This document shows, one piece after another, positions 27,442-42,226 of a DNA stretch of 64,000 nucleotides. The stretch is taken from the NCBI GenBank assembly GCA_026392455.1, contig JAPLCB010000009.1, forward strand, positions 124,001 to 188,000, written 5' to 3'. Position 1 is the stretch's first letter, and every line of letters starts with the position of its first letter. Under the pieces are notes generated by a model. It was not told where the DNA came from. It did not search any database and saw only the letters and a list, made by a program, of their open reading frames with translations. The stretch comes from Propionibacteriales bacterium (GTDB lineage Bacteria; Actinomycetota; Actinomycetes; Propionibacteriales; Nocardioidaceae). Both the position numbers and the translations under genes were made by a program.

Positions 27442-27641
27442 CGACACCTCCGCGTCCGTTACCCGGCGCGCACCCCTCGGTGGTGAGACGCCGATGTGGC
27501 CCAGGTCACTGGACCAGGACCGACTATGGCGGCTAAACCCGTGGGACGGAAGGGGCCACTCCGGAAAGCGTGGGATTGATCACCTGCTCATTTAGGCCCT
27601 CGCTGATGTGCCTCGTCCTCGGTGGCGCTACCGTGCAACTC

Positions 27642-28355
27642 GTGGCGATTCATAATCCGGAGCGCACCCTGGTCAAGGGCGCGCAGGCGACAAAGAGCAC
27701 GGTCTTCCTCAAGATCCTGATGGCGGTGAGCGGAGCCGTCTTCATCGGTTTCACGCTCCTGCACATGTACGGGAACCTGAAGGCCTTCTCAGGGCACGAC
27801 AAGTTCAACGAGTACGCGCACCACCTGCGCATCCTCGGCGAGCCGATGCTTCCCCACGAGGGCGCCCTGTGGATCATCCGCGCGGTCCTGCTGCTCTCGC
27901 TGGTGGTCCACGTGTACGCCGCGACGAAGCTCTGGCGGCGCGCCAAGAACGCCCGCACCGTCCGGTACCAGGTGAAGAAGCACACCGGCGCGATCTTCGC
28001 GAGCCGGCTGATGCGCTGGGGCGGCGTGACGCTGCTGCTGTTCATCATCTGGCACCTGCTGAACTTCACCGTCGGCAAGGTGAACGTCTCGGGTGGCGCC
28101 ACCAACGACCCGTACAACCTCCTGGTCGACACCTTCGACACCTGGTGGCTGACGATCATCTACCTGGTCGCGATGGCCGCACTCGGCGCCCACCTGCACC
28201 ACGGCGTGTGGAGTGCCACCCAGACCCTCGGGCTGACCGGGAGCGAACGCACCCGCAAGCTCGCCAAGCGGAGCGCCTTCGGACTGGCCGTGCTGATCTC
28301 CGGCGGATTCTCGCTGGTTCCGCTGTCCGTCCTGTTCGGCATCATCGAGAAGTAG
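27642..28355 (+). CDS. sdhC: Succinate dehydrogenase cytochrome b558 subunit (complex 2)
   Basis: A 237-residue single cytochrome b anchor of the type B SDH found in Corynebacterium and Bacillus. Five helices are visible, and conserved His occur in [39 protein letters not shown] and [10 protein letters not shown], the di-heme ligand set. GTG 27642 is chosen because the family starts shortly before [20 protein letters not shown] lies seven bases before it (leaderless type). ATG 27606 is an in-frame alternative. Confidence 0.9.
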   Translation: MAIHNPERTLVKGAQATKSTVFLKILMAVSGAVFIGFTLLHMYGNLKAFSGHDKFNEYAHHLRILGEPMLPHEGALWIIRAVLLLSLVVHVYAATKLWRRAKNARTVRYQVKKHTGAIFASRLMRWGGVTLLLFIIWHLLNFTVGKVNVSGGATNDPYNLLVDTFDTWWLTIIYLVAMAALGAHLHHGVWSATQTLGLTGSERTRKLAKRSAFGLAVLISGGFSLVPLSVLFGIIEK

Positions 28356-28365
28356 GGACGCGTTC

Positions 28366-30390
28366 ATGACCGACATGCCCGACACCACCTTGACCAACCA
28401 CCCGTCGCACGACGTCCCCCTCGAGGTCGACACCGACGACGCGGCTGGCTACTACACGCCCGGTGCGCCGATCAAGGACACCAAGGCGCCGAGCGGTCCG
28501 ATCGCGGACCGTTGGCAGACCCGCAAGTTCGAGGCGAAGCTGGTCAACCCGGCCAACCGGCGCAAGCTGAACGTGATCATCGTCGGCACCGGCCTGGCCG
28601 GCGCCTCGGCCGCCGCCACCATGGGCGAGGCCGGCTACAACGTGAAGTCGTTCTGCTACCAGGACTCGCCGCGTCGGGCGCACTCGATCGCCGCCCAGGG
28701 CGGGATCAACGCAGCCAAGAACTACAAGGAGGACGGCGACTCCGCTCACCGGCTCTTCTACGACACCGTCAAGGGTGGCGACTACCGCTCGCGGGAGTCG
28801 AACGTCTACCGCCTCGCCGAGGTGTCGGTGAACATCATCGACCAGTGCGTCGCCCAGGGCGTTCCGTTCGCCCGCGAGTACGGCGGGCTGCTCGACAACC
28901 GCTCCTTCGGTGGCGTCCAGGTCTCCCGGACGTTCTACGCCCGCGGCCAGACCGGCCAGCAGCTGCTGATCGGCGCCTACCAGGCCCTCGAGCGCCAGGT
29001 CGCCGCCGGCACGGTCAAGACCTACACCCGGCACGAGATGCTCGAGCTGATCGTGGTCGACGGGACGGCCCGCGGAATCATCACGCGTGACATGGTCACC
29101 GGAAAGATCGACACCCACCTCGCCGACGTGGTCGTGCTCGCCTCCGGCGGTTACGGCAACGTCTTCTACCTCTCGACCAACGCGATGGGCTGCAACGTCA
29201 CCGCAGCCTGGCGGGCGCACCGCAAGGGCGCCTACATGGCCAACCCGTGCTACACCCAGATCCACCCGACCTGCATCCCGGTCTCCGGCGCGCACCAGTC
29301 GAAGCTGACCCTGATGAGCGAGTCGCTGCGCAACGACGGCCGGATCTGGGTGCCGAAGAAGAAGGCCGACTGCGAGAAGGACCCGCGCGACATCGCCGAG
29401 GAGGACCGCGACTACTTCCTGGAGCGGATCTACCCGTCCTTCGGCAACCTGGTCCCCCGTGACATCGCGTCGCGGGCCGCCAAGAACATGTGCGACGAGG
29501 GCCGCGGCGTCGGCCCCGAGGTCGAGGGCGTCCGTCGCGGCGTCTACCTCGACTTCGCGGACGCGATCCAGCGCCTGGGCCGCGACGGCGTCGAGGAGAA
29601 GTACGACAACCTCCTGGACATGTACGAGCGGATCACCGGCGAGAACCCGTACGAGCAGCCGATGCGGATCTACCCGGCCGTTCACTACGTAATGGGCGGC
29701 CTCTGGGTCGACTACGACCTGCAGTCCACGATCCCGGGCCTGTTCGTGACCGGCGAGGCGAACTTCTCCGACCACGGGGCCAACCGCCTCGGCGCGTCCG
29801 CGCTGATGCAGGGCCTGGCCGACGGCTACTTCGTGCTGCCGCACACGATCCGCGACTACCTCGCGGACGGCCCGTTCGAGAAGATCTCCGAGGACCACCC
29901 CGCGGTCGTCGAGGCGAAGAAGTCGGTCACCGACCGGATCGAGCACTTCCTGACCGTCAACGGCACCCGCAGCGTCGACTCGTACCACCGCGAGCTCGGC
30001 AACATCATGTGGGAGTACTGCGGCATGGAGCGGACCGAGACCGGTCTGAAGAAGGCGATCGACCTGATCCGCGGTCTCAAGGACGACTTCTACCGCAACG
30101 TGAAGGTGCTCGGGACCGCTGACAGCCTGAACCAGAGCCTCGAGAAGGCTGGCCGCGTGGCCGACTTCTTCGAGCTCGGCGAGCTGATGTGCATCGACGC
30201 GCTGAACCGTCGCGAGTCCTGCGGCGGCCACTTCCGCGGCGAGTCGCAGACCGAGGACGGCGAGGCCCTGCGCCACGACGACCAGTTCGCGTACGTCGCG
30301 GCCTGGGAGTACGCCGGGGAGACGCCGGTCCTGCACAAGGAAGAACTGATCTACACGGCCATCGAGATGAAGCAGCGGAGCTACAAGTGA
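28366..30390 (+). CDS. sdhA: Succinate dehydrogenase flavoprotein subunit (complex 2)
   Basis: A 674-residue flavoprotein of the long type B form. It has the FAD motif [20 protein letters not shown] near residue 70, the covalent FAD region [18 protein letters not shown] near residue 104, and the active-site loop [18 protein letters not shown] near residue 302. It starts 10 bases after sdhC and its stop overlaps the sdhB start (GTGA). It is much longer than, and clearly distinct from, the SdhA of the divergent complex 1. Confidence 0.95.
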   Translation: MTDMPDTTLTNHPSHDVPLEVDTDDAAGYYTPGAPIKDTKAPSGPIADRWQTRKFEAKLVNPANRRKLNVIIVGTGLAGASAAATMGEAGYNVKSFCYQDSPRRAHSIAAQGGINAAKNYKEDGDSAHRLFYDTVKGGDYRSRESNVYRLAEVSVNIIDQCVAQGVPFAREYGGLLDNRSFGGVQVSRTFYARGQTGQQLLIGAYQALERQVAAGTVKTYTRHEMLELIVVDGTARGIITRDMVTGKIDTHLADVVVLASGGYGNVFYLSTNAMGCNVTAAWRAHRKGAYMANPCYTQIHPTCIPVSGAHQSKLTLMSESLRNDGRIWVPKKKADCEKDPRDIAEEDRDYFLERIYPSFGNLVPRDIASRAAKNMCDEGRGVGPEVEGVRRGVYLDFADAIQRLGRDGVEEKYDNLLDMYERITGENPYEQPMRIYPAVHYVMGGLWVDYDLQSTIPGLFVTGEANFSDHGANRLGASALMQGLADGYFVLPHTIRDYLADGPFEKISEDHPAVVEAKKSVTDRIEHFLTVNGTRSVDSYHRELGNIMWEYCGMERTETGLKKAIDLIRGLKDDFYRNVKVLGTADSLNQSLEKAGRVADFFELGELMCIDALNRRESCGGHFRGESQTEDGEALRHDDQFAYVAAWEYAGETPVLHKEELIYTAIEMKQRSYK

Positions 30391-31130
30391 AACTCACACT
30401 GAAGATCTGGCGCCAGCCCGACGCCTCGACTGCCGGCAAGATGCACACCTACGACGTCGACGACGTCTCGGCCGACATGTCCTTCCTGGAGATGCTCGAC
30501 GTCCTCAACGAGCAGCTGAACGCTCGGGGCGAGGAGCCGATCGCGTTCGACTCCGACTGCCGCGAGGGCATCTGCGGCATGTGCGGCCTGATGATCAACG
30601 GCGAGGCGCACGGCCCGGTGACCACCACCACCTGCCAGCTGCACATGCGTTCGTTCGTCGACGGCGAGACCATCACCATCGAGCCGTGGCGCTCGGACGC
30701 CTTCCCGGTGCTGAAGGACCTCGTCGTGGACCGCGGCTCGTTCGACCGGATCATCCAGGCCGGCGGCTACATCTCGGTCAACACCGGTTCCGCGCCCGAG
30801 GCGCACTCGGTGCCGGTCCCCCGGGACAACGCCGTCCGTGCGTTCAACGTGGCCACCTGCATCGGCTGCGGCGCCTGCGTCGCAGCCTGCCCGAACGGCT
30901 CCGCCTCGCTCTTCATGGGGGCGAAGATCACCCACCTCGGCGAGCTGCCGCAGGGACAGCCCGAGCGCGACTCCCGGGTCACCAACATGGTCGCCCAGCA
31001 CGACCACGAGGGTTTCGGTGGTTGCACCAACATCGGTGCCTGCTCGGCGGCATGCCCCAAGGAGATCCCGCTCGACGTGATCAGCCAGCTCAACAAGGAC
31101 CTGCGGACCGCGATCAAGCACGGTCACTGA
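30387..31130 (+). CDS. sdhB: Succinate dehydrogenase iron-sulfur subunit (complex 2)
   Basis: A 247-residue subunit with [2Fe-2S] motif CREGICGMC near residue 59 and cluster motifs [14 protein letters not shown] near residue 158 and [14 protein letters not shown] near residue 215. The GTG start (30387) overlaps the sdhA stop. It completes the sdhCAB operon that runs divergently from the complex 1 genes. No clear hairpin terminator follows before the AT-rich promoter of the next gene. Confidence 0.94.
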   Translation: MKLTLKIWRQPDASTAGKMHTYDVDDVSADMSFLEMLDVLNEQLNARGEEPIAFDSDCREGICGMCGLMINGEAHGPVTTTTCQLHMRSFVDGETITIEPWRSDAFPVLKDLVVDRGSFDRIIQAGGYISVNTGSAPEAHSVPVPRDNAVRAFNVATCIGCGACVAACPNGSASLFMGAKITHLGELPQGQPERDSRVTNMVAQHDHEGFGGCTNIGACSAACPKEIPLDVISQLNKDLRTAIKHGH

Positions 31131-31171
31131 GCGGGCCCTTGGTCCCACACATCCCATTCGTAACATATATG

Positions 31172-31199
31172 GTCAAATCGGACATTTAGGACGTATAGT
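31172..31199 (+). promoter_or_regulatory. AT-rich promoter of the secreted CAP protein
   Basis: The stretch 31150-31207 is conspicuously AT-rich for this genome. TATAGT (31194-31199) is a good -10 box, with GTCAAA (31172-31177) as a weak -35, spacing 16. The ATG at 31208 lies only eight bases after the -10, so the transcript is probably leaderless. Confidence 0.5.
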
Positions 31200-31207
31200 T
31201 CTCTCCC

Positions 31208-32269
31208 ATGAGGGAGAACAAAGGACGATGGAGCGTCAAGTTCACCGGCGCGACCGTGATGACCATGCTCATCCTGGGACCTGCGACATCGGCAACCCAG
31301 GCTGGAGCCCACGCTGTTGAGCAGCCCACCGCGGAGCATGCCGCCACGAGCGTGACCGTCGCCGGCCCCGCCCGAGTCGCGGTCACCGCTGGATCGCGCG
31401 TCACCGCGCGCTGGTCGCGGGCCATCGACACCAGCAGCAAGAGTGCCGTGAACGCGGCGTACGTCACGACGTACGCACCGCGGCTGACCCAGCTGATCGA
31501 CTGGCTCGGCGGCAGCGTGCTCGGCTGCCTGCCCGGACTCTCGTCCGCGAGCTCGAACGCCGGCACGCTGAGCTCGCTGAACTTCGTCCGATCCATGGCT
31601 GGACTGGGACCGGTCAGCTTCTCCTCCGCGCTGAACTCGTCGGCCCAACGCGCCGCGCTGATCATGGAAGCCAACGACGCCCTGAGCCACAGCCCCTCGA
31701 GCGGCTGGAAGTGCTGGACCTCGACGGGAGCAGCGTCCGCAGGCCGTTCCAACCTGGCGATCGCCTACCCGTCGATCAAGGCCGGCCAGGTCATCGACCT
31801 CTACATGGACGACCCGGGTGCCTCCAACACCGCTGCCGGCCACCGGCGCTGGATCCTGAACCCGTTCTCGACCGTGATGGGCACCGGGAGCACCCGGACC
31901 GCCAACGCGCTGACCGTGATCGGCCCGACCAACGCCTACCGGCCGAACCCGCGCTGGGTCGGCTGGCCGACGGCCGGCTACTTCCCGAACAAGCTCGAGC
32001 CCGGCGGCCGCTGGTCGCTGAGCTGCGGCCTGAAGAGCGTCAGCTTCACCTATGCCAAGGTGGCCGTCTACCAGGGCACCACCCGGATCCCGGTCAAGAG
32101 GTACGCCCCCCACACGGGGTACGGCCAGCCGACCCTGGTGTGGCAGATGCCGTCCAGCTTCGACAAGACCAAGACCTACCGGGTCGTCGTGACCGGGATC
32201 AAGAAGGCTGGTCTCACCACCCCGCTCCGTACGGAGTACTCAGTCCGGCTGTTCACACCCAGCCCCTAG
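31208..32269 (+). CDS. Secreted CAP (SCP/PR1) domain protein
   Basis: A 353-residue secreted protein. The signal peptide is about residues 1-35 (positively charged RENKGRWSVK, then GATVMTMLILGPATSATQAGA). The CAP domain spans about 115-245: LNFVRSMAGLGPVSFSSALN with the helix of YkwD-like proteins, ALSHSPSSGWKCW carrying the conserved His, and GHRRWILNPFSTVMGTG, the CAP2-like motif. The C-terminal about 90 residues (VAVYQGTTRIPVKRYAPH) form a beta-rich extension. Bacterial CAP proteins are extracellular with mostly unknown roles. Confidence 0.88.
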   Translation: MRENKGRWSVKFTGATVMTMLILGPATSATQAGAHAVEQPTAEHAATSVTVAGPARVAVTAGSRVTARWSRAIDTSSKSAVNAAYVTTYAPRLTQLIDWLGGSVLGCLPGLSSASSNAGTLSSLNFVRSMAGLGPVSFSSALNSSAQRAALIMEANDALSHSPSSGWKCWTSTGAASAGRSNLAIAYPSIKAGQVIDLYMDDPGASNTAAGHRRWILNPFSTVMGTGSTRTANALTVIGPTNAYRPNPRWVGWPTAGYFPNKLEPGGRWSLSCGLKSVSFTYAKVAVYQGTTRIPVKRYAPHTGYGQPTLVWQMPSSFDKTKTYRVVVTGIKKAGLTTPLRTEYSVRLFTPSP

Positions 32270-32277
32270 ACGGTTGG

Positions 32278-32306
32278 GGGGCGGGTTCCTCCCTCGCACC
32301 CGCCCC
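32278..32306 (+). terminator. Hairpin after the CAP protein gene
   Basis: GGGGCGGG (32278-32285) pairs with CCCGCCCC (32299-32306) across a 13-base loop, starting nine bases after the stop codon at 32269. It is a G/C-rich intrinsic-type terminator without a marked T-run, as is usual in actinobacteria. Confidence 0.65.
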
Positions 32307-32383
32307 TCAGCCATGAACCCTCGGGCCGGTTGGTCCCGGGCCAGCGTCACGACGCTGCTCCGGTACCAACCGGCGGAGTGGTT

Positions 32384-32899
32384 TCAGGACCCGGTCAGCG
32401 CAAAGGCCCGGTCCGGCCGCCAGCCGTGATCCTCGTCGTGGACGTAGAGCCAGAACTCCGCCACCTCGAACGCCGCCTCGTAGCCGGCGAGCTCGGTAAA
32501 CGCGCGGTCCAGCAGGTCGTCGGAGAGGTGGTGGGCCACGGTCACGTGCGGGTGGTACGGGAAGTCCACCTCGACCGCGAGCGGACCGGTCCGGGTGGCC
32601 GCCGCAAGGCCGGCGCACTCCGCCATCCCCGCGATGACACCGACGAAGACGACCGGCGAGGTCGGGCGGAAGGTGCCGGTCCCGTGCAGGCGGACGTCGA
32701 ACGGACGCAGCCCTTCAGCGACCTCGGCCAGGTGATCGATGATCGCCGGCAGCGCGACTGCGGGAACCTCGGTCGGCGGGACCAGGGTGATGTGCGTCGG
32801 GATGTACCGGGCCGTCTGGTCCCCGAGCTCGACCCGGAACTCCTGGAGCGCCGAACCCTCCGGGTCCGGGACCGCGATCGACACACCGATGGTGAGCAT
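32384..32899 (-). CDS. 2'-5' RNA ligase family (2H phosphoesterase) protein
   Basis: A 171-residue protein with the two HxT motifs that define the 2H phosphoesterase superfamily: HIT (in PTHITLVPP, about residue 36) and HVT (in YHPHVTVAHH, about residue 119). Members hydrolyse or ligate 2'-5' or cyclic phosphodiester bonds in RNA or nucleotides; the true bacterial substrate is usually unknown. It starts two bases after the trpS stop, with AGGA directly before ATG, and is presumably co-transcribed with trpS. Confidence 0.88.
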   Translation of the reverse strand: MLTIGVSIAVPDPEGSALQEFRVELGDQTARYIPTHITLVPPTEVPAVALPAIIDHLAEVAEGLRPFDVRLHGTGTFRPTSPVVFVGVIAGMAECAGLAAATRTGPLAVEVDFPYHPHVTVAHHLSDDLLDRAFTELAGYEAAFEVAEFWLYVHDEDHGWRPDRAFALTGS

Positions 32900-32901
32900 T
32901 C

Positions 32902-34017
<1,116 letters not shown>

Positions 34018-34320
34018 CTAGCAGGCCGACGCGTTCGTCCCCGGGTGGAGCGCGGCCACGCTGAACCTGAGCTGGTCGCCCTCGTTGAGCTCGCGGTCCG
34101 CCCGGCACTGCGCCTCGGCGAAGACCAGGGCAGTCAGCCCGTCGGCGAAGGGGCCGGAGTAGGTCACCGCGCCGGTCTCGGAGTCGTGGCAGACCACGAT
34201 GTGCTCCATCTCGAGCTCGGCGGCAGCCGCTTGCCCCACGATCCGGCTCAGGAACTCCTCGACGATCTCGAGCCTGCGGTCGTCGCCCCGGACCCCGGGT
34301 CGCTGGTCGTGATCCTCCAT
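34018..34320 (-). CDS. Small hypothetical protein
   Basis: A 100-residue protein starting MEDHDQRPGVRGDDRRLEIV, with a good ribosome site (GGAGG, seven bases before ATG 34320). It is predicted soluble, with a helix (IVEEFLSRIVGQAAAAELEM), then a strand-rich part (HIVVCHDSETGAVTYSGPF) and a helix (GLTALVFAEAQCRADRELNE). Two Cys lie in the second half. G/C third-position bias supports a real gene. I do not recognise the family. It is divergent from the acetyltransferase. Confidence 0.65.
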   Translation of the reverse strand: MEDHDQRPGVRGDDRRLEIVEEFLSRIVGQAAAAELEMEHIVVCHDSETGAVTYSGPFADGLTALVFAEAQCRADRELNEGDQLRFSVAALHPGTNASAC

Positions 34321-34388
34321 GTCCGCCTCCGTATCTGGATCAGTTCTCAGCAGGAAGACACCCGGACCCGACCTCCCATCACGCAGTT

Positions 34389-34421
34389 CCCTGCCCGAAG
34401 TGCCCAGAACTTCGGGCAGGG
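34389..34421. promoter_or_regulatory. Perfect 13-bp inverted repeat before the acetyltransferase
   Basis: CCCTGCCCGAAGT (34389-34401) and ACTTCGGGCAGGG (34409-34421) are exact inverted copies with a seven-base loop. The right arm covers the candidate -10 CAGGGT (34417-34422), which lies six bases before ATG 34429. It could be a repressor operator over a leaderless promoter or an RNA hairpin. Confidence 0.6.
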
Positions 34422-34428
34422 TTGATCC

Positions 34429-34986
34429 ATGACGACCCCTCCGACGCTGACCGGCGAGAGAGTCGTCCTGCGCCCGCACCGGCCTTCCGACGTACCGCGG
34501 ATCGTCGCGGCCTGCTCCGACGAGCAGACGTCGTACTGGCTGGGCATGCTGCCGACGCCGTACGACGACGAGCACGCCCGTGCCTACCTGGAGTCCAACG
34601 CAGCGCAGGAAGCCGCGGGGGACGCGGTGCACTGGGCCGTCGCCGACCCGGGCACTGACGCGCTGCTCGGGTCGGTCTCGCTGATGGACCTGACCAGCGG
34701 CTCGGGCCCCGAGGTCGGCTACTGGGCGCACCCGGACGCACGGGGACACGGGACGATCGCCGATGCCGTCCGTCGGATCGTGGAGCACGCGTTCACTCCC
34801 AAGGCCGACGGTGGTGCCGGTTTCGGGAAGCTCCGGCTCGAGTCCGCCTGGGACAACGCCGCCTCCCGCCGGGTCGCTGAACGCTGCGGCTTCCGGGAGG
34901 TCGGGCTCGAGCGCCACGCGATCATCTGCCGTGACGGGTTGCACGACGCCGTGAAGTACGTACGGCTGGTGACCGACCTCAGCTGA
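34429..34986 (+). CDS. GNAT family N-acetyltransferase (RimJ/RimL type)
   Basis: A 185-residue acetyl-CoA-dependent acetyltransferase. The N-terminal LTGERVVLRPHRPSDVPRIV opening, the VGYWAHPDARGHG acetyl-CoA loop near residue 90 and the LESAWDNAASRRVAERCGFREVG motif near residue 145 are characteristic of the Acetyltransf_3 group. It probably acetylates a protein N-terminus or a small molecule; the substrate cannot be told. It is preceded by an exact inverted repeat overlapping its promoter. Confidence 0.9.
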   Translation: MTTPPTLTGERVVLRPHRPSDVPRIVAACSDEQTSYWLGMLPTPYDDEHARAYLESNAAQEAAGDAVHWAVADPGTDALLGSVSLMDLTSGSGPEVGYWAHPDARGHGTIADAVRRIVEHAFTPKADGGAGFGKLRLESAWDNAASRRVAERCGFREVGLERHAIICRDGLHDAVKYVRLVTDLS

Positions 34987-35065
34987 GCAGCTCCACCGCG
35001 CACCGGATGCCGGGCGCGCGCGAGCCGGGCGTCGCCGGTCAGAGCGGCGCTTCCAGGGACGCGCA

Positions 35066-35092
35066 GTGCCCTGGGGACGAACCCCAGGGCAC
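35066..35092. terminator. Bidirectional hairpin between acetyltransferase and icd
   Basis: GTGCCCTGGGG (35066-35076) pairs exactly with CCCCAGGGCAC (35082-35092) around a five-base loop. It lies between the convergent acetyltransferase and icd genes, close to the icd stop (35102), and can serve both. Confidence 0.75.
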
Positions 35093-35101
35093 CGGTCGCG
35101 A

Positions 35102-37360
<2,259 letters not shown>

Positions 37361-37413
37361 CTACTGTTTTACGCGACAGTGTCGGTTCCACCGCCCTTTG
37401 AGAAGGAGACGTC

Positions 37414-38148
37414 ATGTCAGAACTCACCAACCCGCCGACGGCCACGCAGCCGGGTACGCCTCCGACCGGCGGCTCACGCCTGGGAGCCGAGTTCCTCGGC
37501 ACCTTCTGGCTGGTCCTCGGCGGCTGCGGTACGGCGATCTTCGCCGGGCAGCAGGTCGGCTACCTCGGCGTCGCGCTCGCGTTCGGCCTCACCGTCGTGT
37601 CCGGCGCCTACGCGCTGGGCCACATCTCCGGCGCCCACTTCAACCCGGCCGTCACCGTCGGCCTCGCCGCGGCCGGACGCTTCGCGTGGAAGGACGTGCC
37701 GACGTACGTCGTGGCGCAGGTCCTCGGCGCCACAGCCGCCGGCGGCGCGCTGCTCGGGATCGCCAACGGCCAGGCGGACTTCGACCCGAAGAACAACTTC
37801 GCCCTCAACGGGTACGGCGACTTCTCCCCCGGCGGCTACGAGCTCTGGTCGGTGCTGATCGCCGAGACGTTGCTGACCGCGATGTTCCTGTACGTGATCA
37901 TCGGGGTCACCTCGAAGCGGGCGACCCCGGCCTTCGCCGGCATGACGATCGGCCTGGCCCTGACCCTGATCCACCTGATCTCGATCCCGATCAGCAACAC
38001 CTCGGTGAACCCGGCCCGGTCGCTCGGGGTCGCCTGGTTCGGCGGCGGCGACGCCCTCGAGCAGGTCTGGGTCTTCCTGGTGGCCCCGTTGGTCGGAGCG
38101 ATCATCGCCGGGATCAGCCACGCCCTGATCGTCGGCGAGAAGGACTGA
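37414..38148 (+). CDS. aqpZ: Aquaporin Z (MIP family water channel)
   Basis: A 244-residue membrane channel with six helices and both half-helix NPA boxes: SGAHFNPAVTVG near residue 71 and SVNPARSLG near residue 195. The residues around them (His in the first loop region, NPARS) match water-selective AqpZ rather than glycerol facilitators. ATG 37414 has GAGAAGGAG upstream. It is divergent from icd. Confidence 0.94.
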   Translation: MSELTNPPTATQPGTPPTGGSRLGAEFLGTFWLVLGGCGTAIFAGQQVGYLGVALAFGLTVVSGAYALGHISGAHFNPAVTVGLAAAGRFAWKDVPTYVVAQVLGATAAGGALLGIANGQADFDPKNNFALNGYGDFSPGGYELWSVLIAETLLTAMFLYVIIGVTSKRATPAFAGMTIGLALTLIHLISIPISNTSVNPARSLGVAWFGGGDALEQVWVFLVAPLVGAIIAGISHALIVGEKD

Positions 38149-38179
38149 GGCAGCGGGGACACCCTGCGCCTGCCTCACC

Positions 38180-38219
38180 TGGTTTCGAGGCAGGCGCAGA
38201 CCGCCTGCACCTCAACCTT
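38180..38219. repeat. Dispersed palindromic repeat copy upstream of furA
   Basis: GGTTTCGAGGCAGGC and GCCTGCACCTCAACC flank a GCAGACC loop; the inner CAGGC/GCCTG and outer arms pair. The outer arms match the copies at 4876, 16139 and 62058. It lies between the aqpZ stop and the furA promoter and may double as a terminator. Confidence 0.75.
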
Positions 38220-38235
38220 CTCGCTTCGCTCGAAT

Positions 38236-38271
38236 CTTGACTCGTTCAAGAAAGCGGGCAAGACTGCGTCC
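38236..38271 (+). promoter_or_regulatory. furA promoter with overlapping inverted repeat
   Basis: TTGACT (38237-38242) and AAGACT (38260-38265) are -35 and -10 boxes with 17-base spacing. CTTGA-CTCGT-TCAAG (38236-38250) is a perfect inverted repeat covering the -35, a fitting FurA autoregulatory site. The GTG start lies six bases after the -10, so the mRNA should be leaderless. Confidence 0.65.
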
Positions 38272-38700
38272 GTGACCTCTCCGGACATCGCCGCTCTCCT
38301 GCGCGAGTCCGACCTGCGCGTCACCCGCCCGCGGGTCGCCGTGCTCGGCGCCGTCCACGCGCTCCCGCACGCGAGCACGGACTCCTTGATCGAGGCTGTC
38401 CGGGTCGAGCTGCCCGAGGTGTCGCACCAGGCCGTCTACGACTCGCTGCAGGCCCTGACCTCAGCCGGACTGGTCCGGCGCATCCAGCCCGCGGGCTCGG
38501 TCGCCCGCTACGAGTCCCGGGTCGGCGACAACCACCACCACCTGATCTGCCGTACCTGCGGCTCCATCGCCGACGTCGACTGCGCCGTCGGCGACACCCC
38601 CTGTCTGGCCGCCTCGACCGATCACGGTTTCACGATCGACGAGGCCGAGGTCATCTACTGGGGCACCTGCCCCGGTTGCAGCACAGCCGTCACCGCTTGA
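38272..38700 (+). CDS. furA: Fur family peroxide-responsive repressor (FurA)
   Basis: A 142-residue metalloregulator. The winged-helix half contains RVTRPRVAVLGAVHALPHA and SHQAVYDSLQALTSAGLVRR. The dimer domain has the metal site HHHLICRTCGSIADVDC near residue 84 and a C-terminal CPGCS. The gene is 24 bases upstream of katG, the conserved arrangement in which FurA represses itself and the catalase-peroxidase, responding to peroxide and iron. It starts at GTG 38272. Confidence 0.93.
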   Translation: MTSPDIAALLRESDLRVTRPRVAVLGAVHALPHASTDSLIEAVRVELPEVSHQAVYDSLQALTSAGLVRRIQPAGSVARYESRVGDNHHHLICRTCGSIADVDCAVGDTPCLAASTDHGFTIDEAEVIYWGTCPGCSTAVTA

Positions 38701-40944
<2,244 letters not shown>

Positions 40945-40984
40945 GCACCAGGTCGGGCGGAGCCGAGTCTCACCGACCACCCGA

Positions 40985-41024
40985 ACGAAGCGACGCTGCC
41001 ACTGCGCTGGTAGCGTCGCTTCGT
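40985..41024 (+). terminator. Terminator after katG
   Basis: ACGAAGCGACGCT (40985-40997) and AGCGTCGCTTCGT (41012-41024) form a perfect 13-bp stem with a 14-base loop, 40 bases after the katG stop and before mdh. Confidence 0.8.
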
Positions 41025-41059
41025 CGTATCCCGACCCCCAACACAGCTTTGGAGTTGAC

Positions 41060-42046
41060 GTGACCGCACCGCTCAAGGTGGCCGTGACCGGCGCAGCCGG
41101 CCAGATCGGCTACAGCCTGCTCTTCCGCCTCGCCAGTGGCTCGCTGCTCGGCCCCGACCAGCCGATCCAGCTGCAGCTGCTCGAGATCGAGCCCGCGCTG
41201 AAGGCCCTCGAGGGCGTCGTCATGGAGCTCGACGACTGCGCGTTCCCGACCCTGGCCGGCGTCGAGATCGGCGCTGACGCCGAGACCATCTTCGACGGCG
41301 TCAACCTGGCCCTGCTCGTCGGCGCCCGCCCCCGCGGCCCCGGCATGGAGCGCGGCGACCTGCTCTCCGCGAACGGCGCGATCTTCACCGCCCAGGGCCG
41401 TGCGCTCAACAAGGTGGCCGCGTCCGACGTACGGATCGGTGTCACCGGCAACCCGGCCAACACCAACGCCCTGATCGCGATGACCAACGCCCCCGACATC
41501 CCCCAGGAGCGCTTCTCGGCGCTGACCCGCCTGGACCACAACCGGGCGATCTCCCAGCTGGCGGCGAAGACCGGCGCGTCGGTGACCGACATCAAGAAGA
41601 TCACCATCTGGGGCAACCACTCGGCCACCCAGTACCCGGACATCTTCCACGCCGAGATCGCCGGCAAGAACGCCGCCGAGGTCGTGGGCGACCAGGCCTG
41701 GATCGCGGACACGTTCATCCCGACCGTCGCCAAGCGCGGCGCCGCGATCATCGACGCCCGCGGTTCCTCCTCGGCCGCCTCGGCCGCCTCGGCGACCGTC
41801 GATGCCGCCCGCGACTGGCTGCTCGGTTCGGCCGAGAACGACTGGGTCTCGATGGCCGTTCGCTCCGACGGTTCCTACGGCGTCCCGGAGGGCTTGATCT
41901 CCTCCTTCCCCGTCACCACCAAGAACGGTGACTGGGAGATCGTCCAGGGCCTCGAGATCGACGAGTTCTCCCGCGGCCGGATCGACGCCACCGTCGCCGA
42001 GCTCGCCGACGAGAAGGCTGCGGTCACCGAGCTCGGCCTGATCTGA
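41060..42046 (+). CDS. mdh: Malate dehydrogenase (NAD)
   Basis: A 328-residue TCA-cycle enzyme interconverting malate and oxaloacetate. The Rossmann motif [19 protein letters not shown] is at residues 9-27; substrate-binding [15 protein letters not shown] and the catalytic segment [16 protein letters not shown] with the active His follow. It is the cytosolic actinobacterial type, related to animal cytosolic MDH1. GTG 41060 is preceded by GGAG. Confidence 0.96.
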   Translation: MTAPLKVAVTGAAGQIGYSLLFRLASGSLLGPDQPIQLQLLEIEPALKALEGVVMELDDCAFPTLAGVEIGADAETIFDGVNLALLVGARPRGPGMERGDLLSANGAIFTAQGRALNKVAASDVRIGVTGNPANTNALIAMTNAPDIPQERFSALTRLDHNRAISQLAAKTGASVTDIKKITIWGNHSATQYPDIFHAEIAGKNAAEVVGDQAWIADTFIPTVAKRGAAIIDARGSSSAASAASATVDAARDWLLGSAENDWVSMAVRSDGSYGVPEGLISSFPVTTKNGDWEIVQGLEIDEFSRGRIDATVAELADEKAAVTELGLI

Positions 42047-42061
42047 CCCGAAGCACCCCAG

Positions 42062-42093
42062 CAGCTCAGCACCTCAACAGCTCAGCACCTCAG
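42062..42093. repeat. 16-bp direct repeat, two copies
   Basis: CAGCTCAGCACCTCAA (42062-42077) is followed directly by CAGCTCAGCACCTCAG (42078-42093), between mdh and its terminator. It is probably slippage-derived; no function is evident. Confidence 0.7.
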
Positions 42094-42125
42094 CAGCGCC
42101 CTCGGCCTCCGGGTCGGGGGCGCTG
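42094..42125 (+). terminator. Terminator after mdh
   Basis: CAGCGCCC (42094-42101) pairs with GGGCGCTG (42118-42125), with further G/C pairing in the loop and a short T-containing tail. It lies about 47 bases after the mdh stop. Confidence 0.7.
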
Positions 42126-42226
42126 TTGAATTGGGCCCGCCGCGCTGGGCGAGTCGGGCCCGCCGCAGGCTCGAGCAGGGCCTTGCGCGCGTTCGGGCAG
42201 ATCGCTGCGACCACGAGCAGTCCGTA

